Source: JACXVD01 sp020446665 (GTDB lineage: Bacteria > Pseudomonadota > Alphaproteobacteria > Sphingomonadales > Sphingomonadaceae). From it: DNA of 64,000 bases. Below the pieces are notes generated by a model, which worked only from the letters and a program-made list of their open reading frames with translations, made no database searches and had not been told where the DNA came from. The stretch lies in NCBI GenBank assembly GCA_041396905.1, contig JAWKXQ010000014.1:1-64000 (forward strand), written 5' to 3'. Made by a program: the position numbers and the translations under genes. Below, piece by piece: positions 8,023-16,697 of the stretch. How positions within the stretch are numbered: position 1 is the first letter of the stretch; each line of letters starts with the position of its first letter.

Positions 8023-9111
8023 ATGATCTATCTCGACTATCAGGCCACAACGCCTCTGGCACCCGAAGCGCGTGAGGCGATGCTGCGCTGGATGGGCGGG
8101 CCGGAGAGCGACAATTTCGGCAATCCGCACAGCCCGCATCGCATGGGTCGCATGGCCGCCGCAGCGGTGGAGGTTGCGCGCGAACAGGTGGCGGCGCTGT
8201 TTCCCGCAGGTGGGCGGGTGATCTTCACCAGCGGCGCAACTGAAGCGATCAATCTGGCTCTGCGTGGCTCGGCCCCTGCAGGTGATGCCCGCCCTGTTGC
8301 TGTCTCTGCCATCGAACATGCCGCCGTGCTCGATACAGCGCGTGATCTAGGCTGCCCGGTGATCGAACTGCCGGCTGACAGCGATGGGATCATCCCGCCA
8401 GACCGGGCTTTGCCCGATGGCACGCGGCTGATCGCCGTGATGCAGGTCAATAACGAGATTGGCACGATCCAGCCGCTGGCCAACTGGGCCGCGCGGGCGC
8501 GGCAGGCGGGCGCTCTGCTGCTGTGCGACGCGGTGCAGGGCGGGGGCAAGCTCGCCCCGCCAGAGGCCGACCTGATCGCGCTCTCTGCCCACAAGCTGCA
8601 CGGCCCCAAGGGGATCGGCGCATTATGGCTGCGCGACGGGGTGGAACTGCGCCCCGTGCAAACCGGCGGCGGGCAGGAAGCGGGGCTACGTTCCGGCACG
8701 CTCAGCCCCGCGCTCTGCGCCGGTTTTGGCGCTGCGGCTGCATTGGCTGCCGAGCGGATGGAGGAGGACACCGCCCATATCAAAGCGCTGTGGCAACGCG
8801 CGCGTGATCTGTTTTCTGACTGGACGCTCAACGGCAGCGCCACCCACCGCTGGTACGGCAATCTCAACATCAGGCGCGAGGGGCTGGATGTCGCGCGGCT
8901 GATGAGCGAGTGCCGCAATGTGATGTTCTCCGCCGGGTCCGCCTGTGCCAGTGGCTCTGGCCGCCCCAGCCATGTCTTGCGCGCGCTCGGCCTTTCGGAC
9001 AAGGAAGCGAAAAGCTCAATCCGGCTCGGGTTCGGGCGGTATACGAGGGCAGAGGATCTGGAACAGGCAGCCACCGCGATCAACGCGGCGGCGCAGGCAC
9101 AGGGAATGTGA
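8023..9111 (+). CDS. Cysteine desulfurase (NifS/IscS type), second copy
   Basis: 362 residues starting MIYLDYQATTPLAP, the classical NifS/IscS start. The PLP lysine is in SAHKLHGPKG, the substrate loop in FTSGATEA, and the catalytic cysteine in SAGSACASGSGRPSHVL. It supplies persulfide sulfur for Fe-S assembly. Its TGA shares one base with the ATG of the ferredoxin gene (TGATG), so the two are translationally coupled. It shares family motifs with the desulfurase upstream but differs clearly in sequence, so this is not a recent duplication. Confidence 0.92.
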   Translation: MIYLDYQATTPLAPEAREAMLRWMGGPESDNFGNPHSPHRMGRMAAAAVEVAREQVAALFPAGGRVIFTSGATEAINLALRGSAPAGDARPVAVSAIEHAAVLDTARDLGCPVIELPADSDGIIPPDRALPDGTRLIAVMQVNNEIGTIQPLANWAARARQAGALLLCDAVQGGGKLAPPEADLIALSAHKLHGPKGIGALWLRDGVELRPVQTGGGQEAGLRSGTLSPALCAGFGAAAALAAERMEEDTAHIKALWQRARDLFSDWTLNGSATHRWYGNLNIRREGLDVARLMSECRNVMFSAGSACASGSGRPSHVLRALGLSDKEAKSSIRLGFGRYTRAEDLEQAATAINAAAQAQGM

Positions 9112-9440
9112 TGGTCAAGGTCCGTTTTGTAACGTCTGACGGGAACACAAGCGAAGCAGAAGCCGCAGCGGGCGACAATCTGCTGCGCGTGGCGCAAAAT
9201 GCGGGCATGCCGCTGGAGGGGACCTGCGAAGGACAGATGGCCTGCTCCACCTGCCATGTGATCGTCGCGCCCGAATGGTTCGGCAAATTGCCCGAAGCGA
9301 GCGAGGAAGAGGAAGACATGCTCGACCTCGCCGCCGCCGTCCAGCGCACCAGCCGCCTGTCCTGCCAGATCACGCTGAACGAGGAACTGGACGGGCTGAC
9401 CTTGCGCATCCCGGAGGAAAGCCACGATATGAGCCGGTAG
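9111..9440 (+). CDS. [2Fe-2S] ferredoxin, adrenodoxin type
   Basis: 109 residues. The cluster ligands follow the adrenodoxin/Isc-ferredoxin pattern: C-x5-C-x2-C in TCEGQMACSTCH, and a fourth Cys in RLSCQI. An acidic helix (SEEEEDMLDLA) lies between them, as in ferredoxins that pair with reductases or desulfurases. Coupled by overlapping stop/start to the desulfurase gene, it probably gives electrons for Fe-S cluster formation. The start follows from this TGATG overlap. Confidence 0.92.
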   Translation: MVKVRFVTSDGNTSEAEAAAGDNLLRVAQNAGMPLEGTCEGQMACSTCHVIVAPEWFGKLPEASEEEEDMLDLAAAVQRTSRLSCQITLNEELDGLTLRIPEESHDMSR

Positions 9441-9553
9441 CCAAAGCGCTACCTCCTGAGGGGAAGCGGAGGGGTGCCGACAGCGAGTGGAGGAATGGCA
9501 CCCCTCCGCGCGCCGGCCGTGCCCGTTAGACCGGGCAGGCGGCGGCTTTTCGG

Positions 9554-10510
9554 TTAGCTGCCGGCTTCGCTTTCGTCGGGGCTTTCGCCGCTGGAAGCGA
9601 CCACGCCAGCCTGTTTCCGCGCGCGCCACTGGCGGCGCAGGTACAGGATGCCCCACACCAGCAGGCCGAGCGGGATGGCGATGGTGGCCAGCACGATCAG
9701 CGCGGCGATCACCACGCCGAGGATTGTTCCGATGGAACCAACCGCGCTGCGGATCGGGTCAAGAAAGCCACCCGATTGCGGCTGGCCGGATTCATAGGAA
9801 ATGTTCATCCGGCTGAAGGCCACGCGGCCTTTCATTTCAACCAGCCAGCTGCGGGCCTGGTCGATTTCCTCGTTGACCTGCGCCACGCCGCGTTCGGCCT
9901 CGACCAGTTCGGCCACCGTGCCCTTGCGGCTGCGCAGCACTTCCATCAGCCGGTCGCGCAGCACAGTGCGGGCACGCAGGCGGGCTTCGGTATCGACGAT
10001 CTGCTTGGACAGGTCCTCGCCCGTGATCGCGGCATTGACCTGTTCGCCGCCCGCAGATTCAGCTGATTTGGCGAGTTCAGTGCCGAAAGCGCGCGCACTG
10101 TCAGCGGCGACCGCGAGGTTGAGCGAACCATAGGTGTAGCTGCCTTCACCGCCGCTTTGCTCCATGGACAGGATGCGGCATTTGGTCGGGCCCATATTCT
10201 CGCACAGATCGGCGTGTTTTTTCTGCAGGACCGGGATTGTCTCGCGGTCCACGCGGAAGCCGTAAGCATAGACATAGGCGATTTGCGGCAAGGAGACTGC
10301 GATTTCGCCACCGGCAACGGCAGCTTCGCCCGCTGCCTCGTCCTCGGCTGACACAGTCAGCCGTTCGACCACAGGTGCCTCTGCGGCGGCATCAACAGCA
10401 TCCGCAGCAACATCATAGCTGGCGCTCTCTTCTGCGGCATATTCGCTGTTGCTGCCACAACCCGCCAGCAGCAACATGGGCACTGCTGCCAATCCGATAA
10501 TTCGCCTCAT
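9554..10510 (-). CDS. DUF4349 family lipoprotein
   Basis: 318 residues from the ATG at 10510, chosen because GAGGAG sits 6 bases upstream and the protein then begins with a clean lipoprotein signal (MRRIIGLAAVPMLLLAGC). An acidic, Ala-rich linker follows, then a DUF4349 domain with ITGEDLSKQIVDTEARLRA and a coiled-coil-like helix with RGVAQVNEEIDQAR. A transmembrane helix (about residues 255-285, IGTILGVVIAALIVLATIAIP) and a short basic cytoplasmic tail end the protein. Function unknown. Confidence 0.87.
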   Translation of the reverse strand: MRRIIGLAAVPMLLLAGCGSNSEYAAEESASYDVAADAVDAAAEAPVVERLTVSAEDEAAGEAAVAGGEIAVSLPQIAYVYAYGFRVDRETIPVLQKKHADLCENMGPTKCRILSMEQSGGEGSYTYGSLNLAVAADSARAFGTELAKSAESAGGEQVNAAITGEDLSKQIVDTEARLRARTVLRDRLMEVLRSRKGTVAELVEAERGVAQVNEEIDQARSWLVEMKGRVAFSRMNISYESGQPQSGGFLDPIRSAVGSIGTILGVVIAALIVLATIAIPLGLLVWGILYLRRQWRARKQAGVVASSGESPDESEAGS

Positions 10511-10695
10511 TTCACGCTCCTCTTTCTGCTCTGTCACAATCTCTGCCTTAATTTCGCCATAATTGGGCCAGTTTGTGGCTGAACGTCAAGTGAACAGGGG
10601 AAATCAAGCGGCAAAGCCCCGGAAATTGGGCAGAGATCGGGGATTGTGGGGGCAGGTGGCTACCCCGCTGCGCAGGCCGGTGTTAGGGCGTTGCC

Positions 10696-12990
10696 ATGTC
10701 CACCAGCGATCTCGAAAATCCCGATTCCGATCCGTTTGACGCCATTGTCGATGCGCCTTTCGATTCCGCGCTTTCCGAGCGTTATCTGGTCTATGCGCTG
10801 TCCACGATTACGGCGCGCTCGCTGCCCGATCTGCGTGACGGGCTGAAGCCGGTCCACCGCCGCCTGCTGTGGACCATGCGCCAGCTGAAGCTCGATCCGA
10901 GTCAGGCCTTCAAGAAGAGCGCCCGCGTGGTGGGCGATGTGATCGGCAAATATCACCCGCATGGCGACAGCGCGGTGTATGACGCGATGGTCCGCCTGGC
11001 GCAGGATTTTGCGTTGCGTTATCCGCTGGTGGAAGGGCAGGGCAATTTCGGCAATATCGACGGGGATAATGCCGCTGCCTATCGCTACACCGAAGCGCGC
11101 CTGACCCGCACCGCCATGCTGCTGATGCAGGGGCTGGATGAAGGGGCGGTGGATTTCGTCCCGACCTATAATGGCGAGGAAGAAGAGCCGGAGCTGATGC
11201 CCGGCCTGTTCCCCAATCTGCTCGCCAATGGTGCCAGCGGGATCGCCGTGGGCATGGCGACCAATATCCCCAGCCACAATGTCGCCGAAGTGATCGATGC
11301 GACGATGGAGTTGATCGACAATCCGCATGTCGAGCATTCCCGCCTGATGGAACTGTTCCACGGGCCGGACTTTGCGACTGGCGGGCTGGTGGTGGACAGC
11401 CCTGAAGTGATCTCCAACGCCTATGAAACCGGGCGCGGCTCTTTCCGTGTGCGCGGGCGCTTCCATGCGGCGGAATCGGAGAAGGCCGAAGATCGCGACG
11501 CCGGGATCGAGCGGCTCGGCGGCGGGCAATGGCAATTGGTCGTCAGCGAAATCCCCTATCAGGTGCAGAAGGGCAAGCTGATCGAACAGATCGCTCAGCT
11601 GATCGCGGACAAGAAGCTGCCGATCCTGGAGGATGTGCGCGATGAAAGCGACGAGAATATCCGCCTTGTGCTGGTGCCGCGCAGCCGCAATGTCGACCCG
11701 GAATTGCTCAAGGAATCGCTCTATAAGCTGACCGATCTGGAGGTCCGCTTCGGCCTCAATCTCAATGTGCTGGATGCCACCCGCACCCCGCTGGTGATGG
11801 GGCTGAAGGAACTGCTCGGCAATTGGGTGACGCACCAGATCGAGATGCTGCAGCGGCGCACGCAGCACCGGCTGGAAAAGATCGCCAGCCGGCTGGAATT
11901 GCTCGAAGGCTATATCATCGCCTTCCTCAATCTCGACCGCGTGATCGAGATCATCCGCACGGAGGACGAGCCCAAGCCGGTGATGATGGCGGAGTTCGGG
12001 CTGACCGACCGGCAGGCCGAAGCGATCCTCAACATGCGCCTGCGCAGTCTGCGCAAGCTGGAGGAAATGCAGCTGCGCGGCGAGCATGACGATCTGCTGA
12101 AAGAGCAGGAAGAGCTGGAAAAACTGCTCGCCAGCCCGGCCCGCCAGCGCACACGGCTGAAACGCGATCTCACCAGTCTGCGCAAGGAATATGGCGAGGA
12201 CACCGCCATCGGCCGTCGCCGCACGACCATTGCCGAAGCTGCCCCGGCGGTGGAATTCAGCATGGACGCGATGATCGAGAAGGAACCGGTGACGGTGATC
12301 CTCTCTGCCAAGGGCTGGATCCGCGCGGCCAAGGGGCATGTGCCGCTGGATGGCGATTTCAAATATAAGGAAGGCGATGGCCCGGCCTATGCGCTCCACG
12401 CGCAGACAACGGACAAATTGCTGGTCGCCGTTAATAATGGCCGCATCTATTCGCTGGGGTGTGACAAATTGCCCGGTGCGCGCGGCTTTGGCGAGCCGAT
12501 CCGCAACATGATCGATATTGATGCGGAAGCCGGGATTGCAGCGGTAACAGTCTATCGCGCCAAGGGGCAACTGCTGCTTGCCGCCAGCACCGGCAAGGGC
12601 TTTGCCGCTGAAATGGACGATATTCTTGCCGAAACGCGCAAGGGCAAGCAGGTGGTGAACCTCAAGGGCAATGCCAAGCTGATGGTGGTACGCCCGATCG
12701 AGCCCGAGCATGACCATATCGCGGTGGTGGGCGACAATCGCAAGCTGGTGGTGTTCAACCTTGAGGAAATGCCCGTCATGTCACGCGGGCAGGGTGTGAC
12801 GCTGCAACGCTATCGCGATGGCGGCTTGTCCGATGCGGTGACGTTCAAGCTGGAAGATGGCCTGAGCTGGCAAATGGGCGGCAAGGGCGACCGCACCCGC
12901 ACCGAGACGGAAATCCATATGTGGAAGGTTGCCCGCGGCGCCGCCGGGCGGATGCCGCCGCAAGGCTTCCCGAGGGATAACAAGTTCTAG
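10696..12990 (+). CDS. parC: DNA topoisomerase IV subunit A
   Basis: 764 residues. The winged-helix/tower core has the quinolone-resistance region HPHGDSAVYDAMVRLAQ (about residues 88-104) and the catalytic tyrosine in YRYTEARLTRTA (about 131). The C-terminal domain has repeating beta-pinwheel-type blades, and the divergent blade signatures and length separate ParC from GyrA. With ParE it decatenates daughter chromosomes. Ser in HGDS is the wild-type quinolone-sensitive residue. A strong terminator follows the stop by about 10 bases. Confidence 0.95.
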   Translation: MSTSDLENPDSDPFDAIVDAPFDSALSERYLVYALSTITARSLPDLRDGLKPVHRRLLWTMRQLKLDPSQAFKKSARVVGDVIGKYHPHGDSAVYDAMVRLAQDFALRYPLVEGQGNFGNIDGDNAAAYRYTEARLTRTAMLLMQGLDEGAVDFVPTYNGEEEEPELMPGLFPNLLANGASGIAVGMATNIPSHNVAEVIDATMELIDNPHVEHSRLMELFHGPDFATGGLVVDSPEVISNAYETGRGSFRVRGRFHAAESEKAEDRDAGIERLGGGQWQLVVSEIPYQVQKGKLIEQIAQLIADKKLPILEDVRDESDENIRLVLVPRSRNVDPELLKESLYKLTDLEVRFGLNLNVLDATRTPLVMGLKELLGNWVTHQIEMLQRRTQHRLEKIASRLELLEGYIIAFLNLDRVIEIIRTEDEPKPVMMAEFGLTDRQAEAILNMRLRSLRKLEEMQLRGEHDDLLKEQEELEKLLASPARQRTRLKRDLTSLRKEYGEDTAIGRRRTTIAEAAPAVEFSMDAMIEKEPVTVILSAKGWIRAAKGHVPLDGDFKYKEGDGPAYALHAQTTDKLLVAVNNGRIYSLGCDKLPGARGFGEPIRNMIDIDAEAGIAAVTVYRAKGQLLLAASTGKGFAAEMDDILAETRKGKQVVNLKGNAKLMVVRPIEPEHDHIAVVGDNRKLVVFNLEEMPVMSRGQGVTLQRYRDGGLSDAVTFKLEDGLSWQMGGKGDRTRTETEIHMWKVARGAAGRMPPQGFPRDNKF

Positions 12991-13000
12991 ACAGGCAAGA

Positions 13001-13035
13001 AAAAGGGGCGGAGCGCATCCGCTCCACCCCCTCTT
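13001..13035 (+). terminator. Terminator after parC
   Basis: GGGGCGGAGCG and CGCTCCACCCC form an 11-bp stem with one mismatch around a CAT loop, with A residues before it and CCTCTTT after it. It starts about 10 bases past the parC stop and can also serve the convergent gene ending at 13060. Confidence 0.75.
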
Positions 13036-13059
13036 TCAAGAGCCTAGATCTCTTGGCTA

Positions 13060-13569
13060 TCAGGCGCCGGCTTGCGAGCTCGCGATAGCCTGAGCGATCT
13101 GTTCAGCGGTGAAGCGCGCGGTCAGGCCGTTTTCGCTGGCGACGAAATGCTCGCGCTTCAGCGCGACCGGGCCGGCTTCGTTTTCCAGCACCACATTATC
13201 GCCTTCGACCGATGCGATCGTGCCGACGGACTGGCCGTCCACGCTGGTCACGGCAGCCCCTTCAACCAGAGCAGCGTCAAGCTTGGCCGCTGCTTCCGCT
13301 TCGATAGCGGCCATCATTTCATCCAGCTGCGCCTTGGTGACGGTGATGGTCGGGCCTTGTTCGCCTTCGCCGAAAGCGTTCATCGGCAGCGGGGCGACAT
13401 GCGAACCGGTATTGACCGAAGCGACTTCGCCCGAAACCGCGTCAATCGTGCCGACTTCATTGCCTTCCGGGCCATAGACCGTGGCACCGGCGACAACCTG
13501 CGGGTTGGCGAAGGCCGGTGTGGCAGCAAAGGCGAGGGCGGTGGCGACGGCCATTTTGGCAAGTTTCAT
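13060..13569 (-). CDS. Exported small protein with PRC-barrel-like repeats
   Basis: 169 residues from the ATG at 13569, chosen because it gives a clear Sec signal peptide (MKLAKMAVATALAFAATPAFA) and follows GGAGAG. The mature part has two similar units: VVAGATVYGPEGNEVGTIDAV and AAVTSVDGQSVGTIASVEGDNVVLEN. Each resembles the beta-hairpin of a PRC-barrel-type domain, joined by a helical, Ala/Glu-rich segment. The family is common in sphingomonads, and no specific role is known. Monocistronic. Confidence 0.75.
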   Translation of the reverse strand: MKLAKMAVATALAFAATPAFANPQVVAGATVYGPEGNEVGTIDAVSGEVASVNTGSHVAPLPMNAFGEGEQGPTITVTKAQLDEMMAAIEAEAAAKLDAALVEGAAVTSVDGQSVGTIASVEGDNVVLENEAGPVALKREHFVASENGLTARFTAEQIAQAIASSQAGA

Positions 13570-13919
13570 GAATTCTCTCCGTGTACACGTCAAAGTTACG
13601 GCTCCCCCACGCGCGAAAACGCGCCAGAAACCAGGAAAATGGGAAACGGATTGATGCGGACGGACGCACACACAGGCGACCACGCAAAATGCCACCACAC
13701 ATAAAAAGGGGCATCAGCCCGGTGCAGCAGCCCATTCCTCCGCCATGGAAGGAAATCGACCCGAAAACTTCGCATCTGCGAAGAAGCGGCTCCATTTCAG
13801 CTTTTGGACTGAAACGCAACCTGTCGCTGTGTGTAGGGGGCGAGAGATTAAGACAGGCTGAAGAAATGGGGCGATGGGGCGATGGGGCGTTGCTTGCGGG
13901 CCTTTCAGTGGGCTTGCAA
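13570..13919. other. Intergenic region without a supported gene
   Basis: Non-coding between the exported-protein start and repeat R1. Open frames here are short, arginine/proline-rich and without homology signals or ribosome-binding sites. It presumably holds the promoter of the gene starting at 13569; no clear operator seen. Confidence 0.6.
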
Positions 13920-14033
13920 CCCCTCAACCAGCTTGCGCTAGGCGCTGTGCGCCAAGCTTCAGCATCCTTCTCCCCGGGGGAGAAGGATAGGCAGGCTTGC
14001 CAACTTGTTGGCTAGCCGAACTTGGATGAGGGG
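13920..14033. repeat. Cloverleaf-like palindromic repeat, copy R1
   Basis: 114 bp bounded by CCCCTCAACC and GGATGAGGGG. Inside are three hairpins: GGCGC-TGT-GCGCC, a central ATCCTTCTCCC / GGGAGAAGGAT stem, and GCCAAC-TT-GTTGGC. Copies R2 (22939-23080) and R3 (23450-23562) keep the same order with paired base changes in the side hairpins. R1 stands alone, 33 bases past the end of cca. Confidence 0.85.
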
Positions 14034-14066
14034 CTACAAAGCTCAGAAACGGTAAGAACCTGTGAG

Positions 14067-15245
14067 TCAGCTGTTCCCCAGTTCCCGCTCCAGCAGTTCT
14101 TCCACCCTCTCGCGGGGAGGGAAGCCTTCTTCGACCCATGCGGCTTCGACCGTGCGCAAGATGCGCGCTACCTCGGGCCCGGCGCTCACCCCGCGGGCGA
14201 CGATTTCGCCGCCTTTGAGCGGCAATTGTGGCACATCCCAGCCATCCAGCGCCGCGATATCCCGCCCGGCCAGCAATTGCCGGTCCACCGCGCAGTCCAT
14301 CCCTTCAGTATAGGCAAGCGCGCGTGGTGAAGCGAAATCCTGCGGCTTGCGCTCTGCCGCGCAGACCAGCCTTGCGCGTTGTGCGCGGGAGAGGCGCAGC
14401 CGCGCGGCGACATCGCCTGCCGTATCGGGCAGGGCGGGGAGCAAGGCGGCCAGACGGCGAATGCCCTGCGGCACAACTCCGGCTGCCAATTCCGTCGCGA
14501 TCAGCCTGCGCAACACCTCCAGCTCATGCTTGCCAGCCTCTGGCAGCACCACTTGCAACACGCCCAGTTCGCGCATCCGCTCCACTGTATCGGCCGGGTC
14601 CGGCAGGCCCAGCAGCGAGAGCAATTCCATCGCCACCCGCTCGCGGCTGAGCCCCTTGAGAGTGGAGGCCAGTTCCGCGCAGGCTGCTTCCGCCTCTGTA
14701 TCCAGCTCCGCGCCGAAACGCGCCTGAAAGCGGAAATAGCGCAGGATCCGCAAATGATCTTCGCGGATCCGCTGGCTTGCATCGCCGATAAAGCGCACCC
14801 GCCGCGCCGCCAGATCATCCAGCCCGCCGAAATAATCGGAAATTTCCAGCGTTTCGGGATGGGCATAGAGCGCATTGATGGTGAAATCGCGCCGCGCCGC
14901 ATCCTCTTTCCAGTCGCTGGCAAAGCGCACCGTCGCGCGGCGGCCATCGGTGCTGACATCATGGCGCAGCGTGGTGATTTCCACCGGCCCGCCGGGCAGG
15001 ATGGCGGTGATCGTGCCATGATCGATCCCGGTCGGTACGCAGCGAATATGCGCATGGTTGAGCCCCGCCATCACCATGTCCGGTTCCAGCGGGGTAGCCG
15101 CGTCAATATCCTTCACCGCATGGCCCAGCAAAGTGTCGCGCACCGCGCCGCCGACCCAGCGGATATTGTCCACCCCCAGCGCCGCGACCAGTTCCGCCAG
15201 ATCTTCGCGGCCAGTCCAGTCATTGGCGGGCAGGGTGGTGGTCAT
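14067..15245 (-). CDS. cca: CCA tRNA nucleotidyltransferase
   Basis: 392 residues of the class II nucleotidyltransferase/poly(A) polymerase fold. The nucleotide-binding motif is VGGAVRDTLLG, the metal-binding acids are in KDIDAAT, the RRDFTINAL motif follows, and the head/neck segment DASQRIREDHLRILRYFRFQARFG is complete. It adds or repairs the 3' CCA of tRNAs without a template. Its ATG overlaps the NUDIX gene's stop by four bases (ATGA), making it the last gene of the DUF1285-NUDIX-cca operon. Confidence 0.93.
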   Translation of the reverse strand: MTTTLPANDWTGREDLAELVAALGVDNIRWVGGAVRDTLLGHAVKDIDAATPLEPDMVMAGLNHAHIRCVPTGIDHGTITAILPGGPVEITTLRHDVSTDGRRATVRFASDWKEDAARRDFTINALYAHPETLEISDYFGGLDDLAARRVRFIGDASQRIREDHLRILRYFRFQARFGAELDTEAEAACAELASTLKGLSRERVAMELLSLLGLPDPADTVERMRELGVLQVVLPEAGKHELEVLRRLIATELAAGVVPQGIRRLAALLPALPDTAGDVAARLRLSRAQRARLVCAAERKPQDFASPRALAYTEGMDCAVDRQLLAGRDIAALDGWDVPQLPLKGGEIVARGVSAGPEVARILRTVEAAWVEEGFPPRERVEELLERELGNS

Positions 15246-15841
15246 GCGTCACGCTCCGCCAGCGCCAGGCGGCGGGTCAGATTGACGATGATGGCCGCGG
15301 TCACGCCCCAGATGCGGTGGCCCTGCCAATGGATTTCCGTGTAACGGCGCATGGCCCCTTCCCAATGCACTTCCTGCTCCTGCTGGTTGGCGGGATCGAG
15401 GATATAGCGGAAGGGCGGTTCAAACCACTCCGCCACCTCTGCCGGGTTGGGGACAAGTGGCAAATCGGCCGGAATGGTGGCGAGGACCGGGGTGATGTCA
15501 AAGCCCGTGCGGGTGCGAAAACGGTCGGTCTCGCCGATCACGCGAACATCGCGCGGGTCAATCCCCAGCTCCTCCTGCGCTTCGCGCAAGGCCGCTTCGA
15601 CAGGGGTTTCGCCGGGGTCGAGCCGACCGCCGGGAAAGGCCGCCTGGCCCGGATGTTTGCGCATCGTGTGCGGGCGGTGGGTGACGAGCACGCCGGGGTC
15701 GTCGCGTTCGGTCACGGCAATCAGCACAGCCGCCGGGGCCAGCCGGTCCGGCGGCGCCATGGCGTCTTCCATCGGATCGGGCAGGGGGCGGGCATGGGCG
15801 CGCTGATAGAGCTGTTCCAGCCGGCTGTGCAGCGCGTTCAT
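15242..15841 (-). CDS. NUDIX hydrolase, CoA pyrophosphatase type
   Basis: 199 residues with a complete Nudix box (GGRLDPGETPVEAALREAQEE plus LG) at about residues 71-93. The preceding HRPHTMRKHPGQAAFPGG segment is the extra motif of CoA-diphosphatase NUDIX proteins (NudL/YeaB type). It probably cleaves CoA or acyl-CoA to phosphopantetheine and adenosine 3',5'-bisphosphate. Both ends overlap neighbouring genes by four bases, so translation is coupled with DUF1285 upstream and cca downstream. Confidence 0.9.
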   Translation of the reverse strand: MNALHSRLEQLYQRAHARPLPDPMEDAMAPPDRLAPAAVLIAVTERDDPGVLVTHRPHTMRKHPGQAAFPGGRLDPGETPVEAALREAQEELGIDPRDVRVIGETDRFRTRTGFDITPVLATIPADLPLVPNPAEVAEWFEPPFRYILDPANQQEQEVHWEGAMRRYTEIHWQGHRIWGVTAAIIVNLTRRLALAERDA

Positions 15842-16386
15842 TCCGGCACCAGATCGAATGTGGCGCCCTGGCTGGTGACGCGCAGATCTTCGCCCTGCGC
15901 CAGTGCAATATCCGCCAGTTGCAACCAGGTCGAGCGGTTGAGCCGGGCCTCGCAGCCTTGCCGCACGGCCAGATAGATCGCGGGCAGATCGGGATCGCCT
16001 GCCGCGCGCAGGGGGTGTTCCGGCCCGGCCAGCACGATCTCGTCAGTATTCAGGCGAAACGCCAGCGCGCCGTCGCGCTCGACCAGATCGGTGGCGATAA
16101 AGGCGGCGTCCTCCACCGCGATGGTCAGCTTCTGGGTAGGGGTGACGAGCCAGTGCTGGCCATCCCCGGCCCGCGAGAGCAGGCTGGCAAAGGCGCGCAC
16201 CATGGCCGGGCGCCTGATCTCCCCCCCATCGTGAAACCAGCGGCCATCCGCCGCGATGCGCATATGGCTGTCGCCCGAAACGGAAGGGCTCCACTGTTCC
16301 ACCGGCGGCAATTTGCGCGCCGCCACCGCCTCAGCCAGTTCAGCGAGCGAGAGCGCGGCAATTTCAGGGGGCGGATCATAGGGCAT
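15838..16386 (-). CDS. DUF1285 domain protein
   Basis: 182 residues, starting MPYDPPPEIAALSLAELAEAV. The body has the DUF1285 pattern: PVEQWSPSVSGDSHMRIAADG, RWFHDGGEIRRPAMVRAFASLL, then a beta-rich part with the ending DLRVTSQGATFDLVPE. The family adopts a small beta-sandwich fold in known structures; its function is unknown. It is the first gene of the operon with the NUDIX hydrolase and cca, an association found in many alphaproteobacteria. Start supported by the context and lack of upstream frame. Confidence 0.87.
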   Translation of the reverse strand: MPYDPPPEIAALSLAELAEAVAARKLPPVEQWSPSVSGDSHMRIAADGRWFHDGGEIRRPAMVRAFASLLSRAGDGQHWLVTPTQKLTIAVEDAAFIATDLVERDGALAFRLNTDEIVLAGPEHPLRAAGDPDLPAIYLAVRQGCEARLNRSTWLQLADIALAQGEDLRVTSQGATFDLVPE

Positions 16387-16431
16387 GGCAAATGATGCGA
16401 TGCCAGATGTCGCCTATTCCGCCAAGGGGCC

Positions 16432-16697
16432 AGGGTCAGGAACCAATAATCACGCTATCGAGGCGCCGGAATGACAAACATATCGGACGAAAACGCGCGC
16501 CGGAAATACTGGATGTATTTCCAAGCGTGTTTTTGGCCGAGATGGAAGCCATTCCGGCGTCCCGAAGGGATTTGACCAAAATGGCCCAGTGCTGCGTCGG
16601 ATCGGCTTGAAAGATAGAGATATTCCTTCGCCTCTCCTCCTTGCTCTGAGCCATTTTGCCTCAAACCTCGATAGCGTGATTATTGGTTCCTGACCCT
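16432..16697. mobile_element. Short inverted-repeat element (MITE-like), 266 bp
   Basis: Perfect 32-bp terminal inverted repeats at 16432-16463 and 16666-16697 (outer bases AGGGTCAGGAACC, inner bases CTATCGAGG) enclose 202 bp with no convincing gene and no transposase. This is the architecture of a miniature inverted-repeat element. No target-site duplication is evident in the flanks. Its right arm supplies the last codons and stop of the GNAT gene. Confidence 0.75.

Noticed and set aside
8040..9656. 538-codon reverse-strand open frame over the desulfurase and ferredoxin genes
   Set aside because: It is the antisense shadow of two clearly coding genes with intact catalytic motifs, and its translation is low-complexity without domains.
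10660..12717. 685-codon reverse frame inside parC
   Set aside because: Typical GC-rich antisense frame; parC on the plus strand carries all conserved motifs and normal length.
13457..13927. 156-codon reverse frame between 13457 and 13927
   Set aside because: It overlaps the exported-protein gene out of frame, ends in repeat R1 and shows no motifs.
16436..16664. Small reverse ORFs inside the inverted-repeat element as a transposase
   Set aside because: Under 75 residues, not transposase-like, and overlapping in several frames; the element looks non-autonomous.
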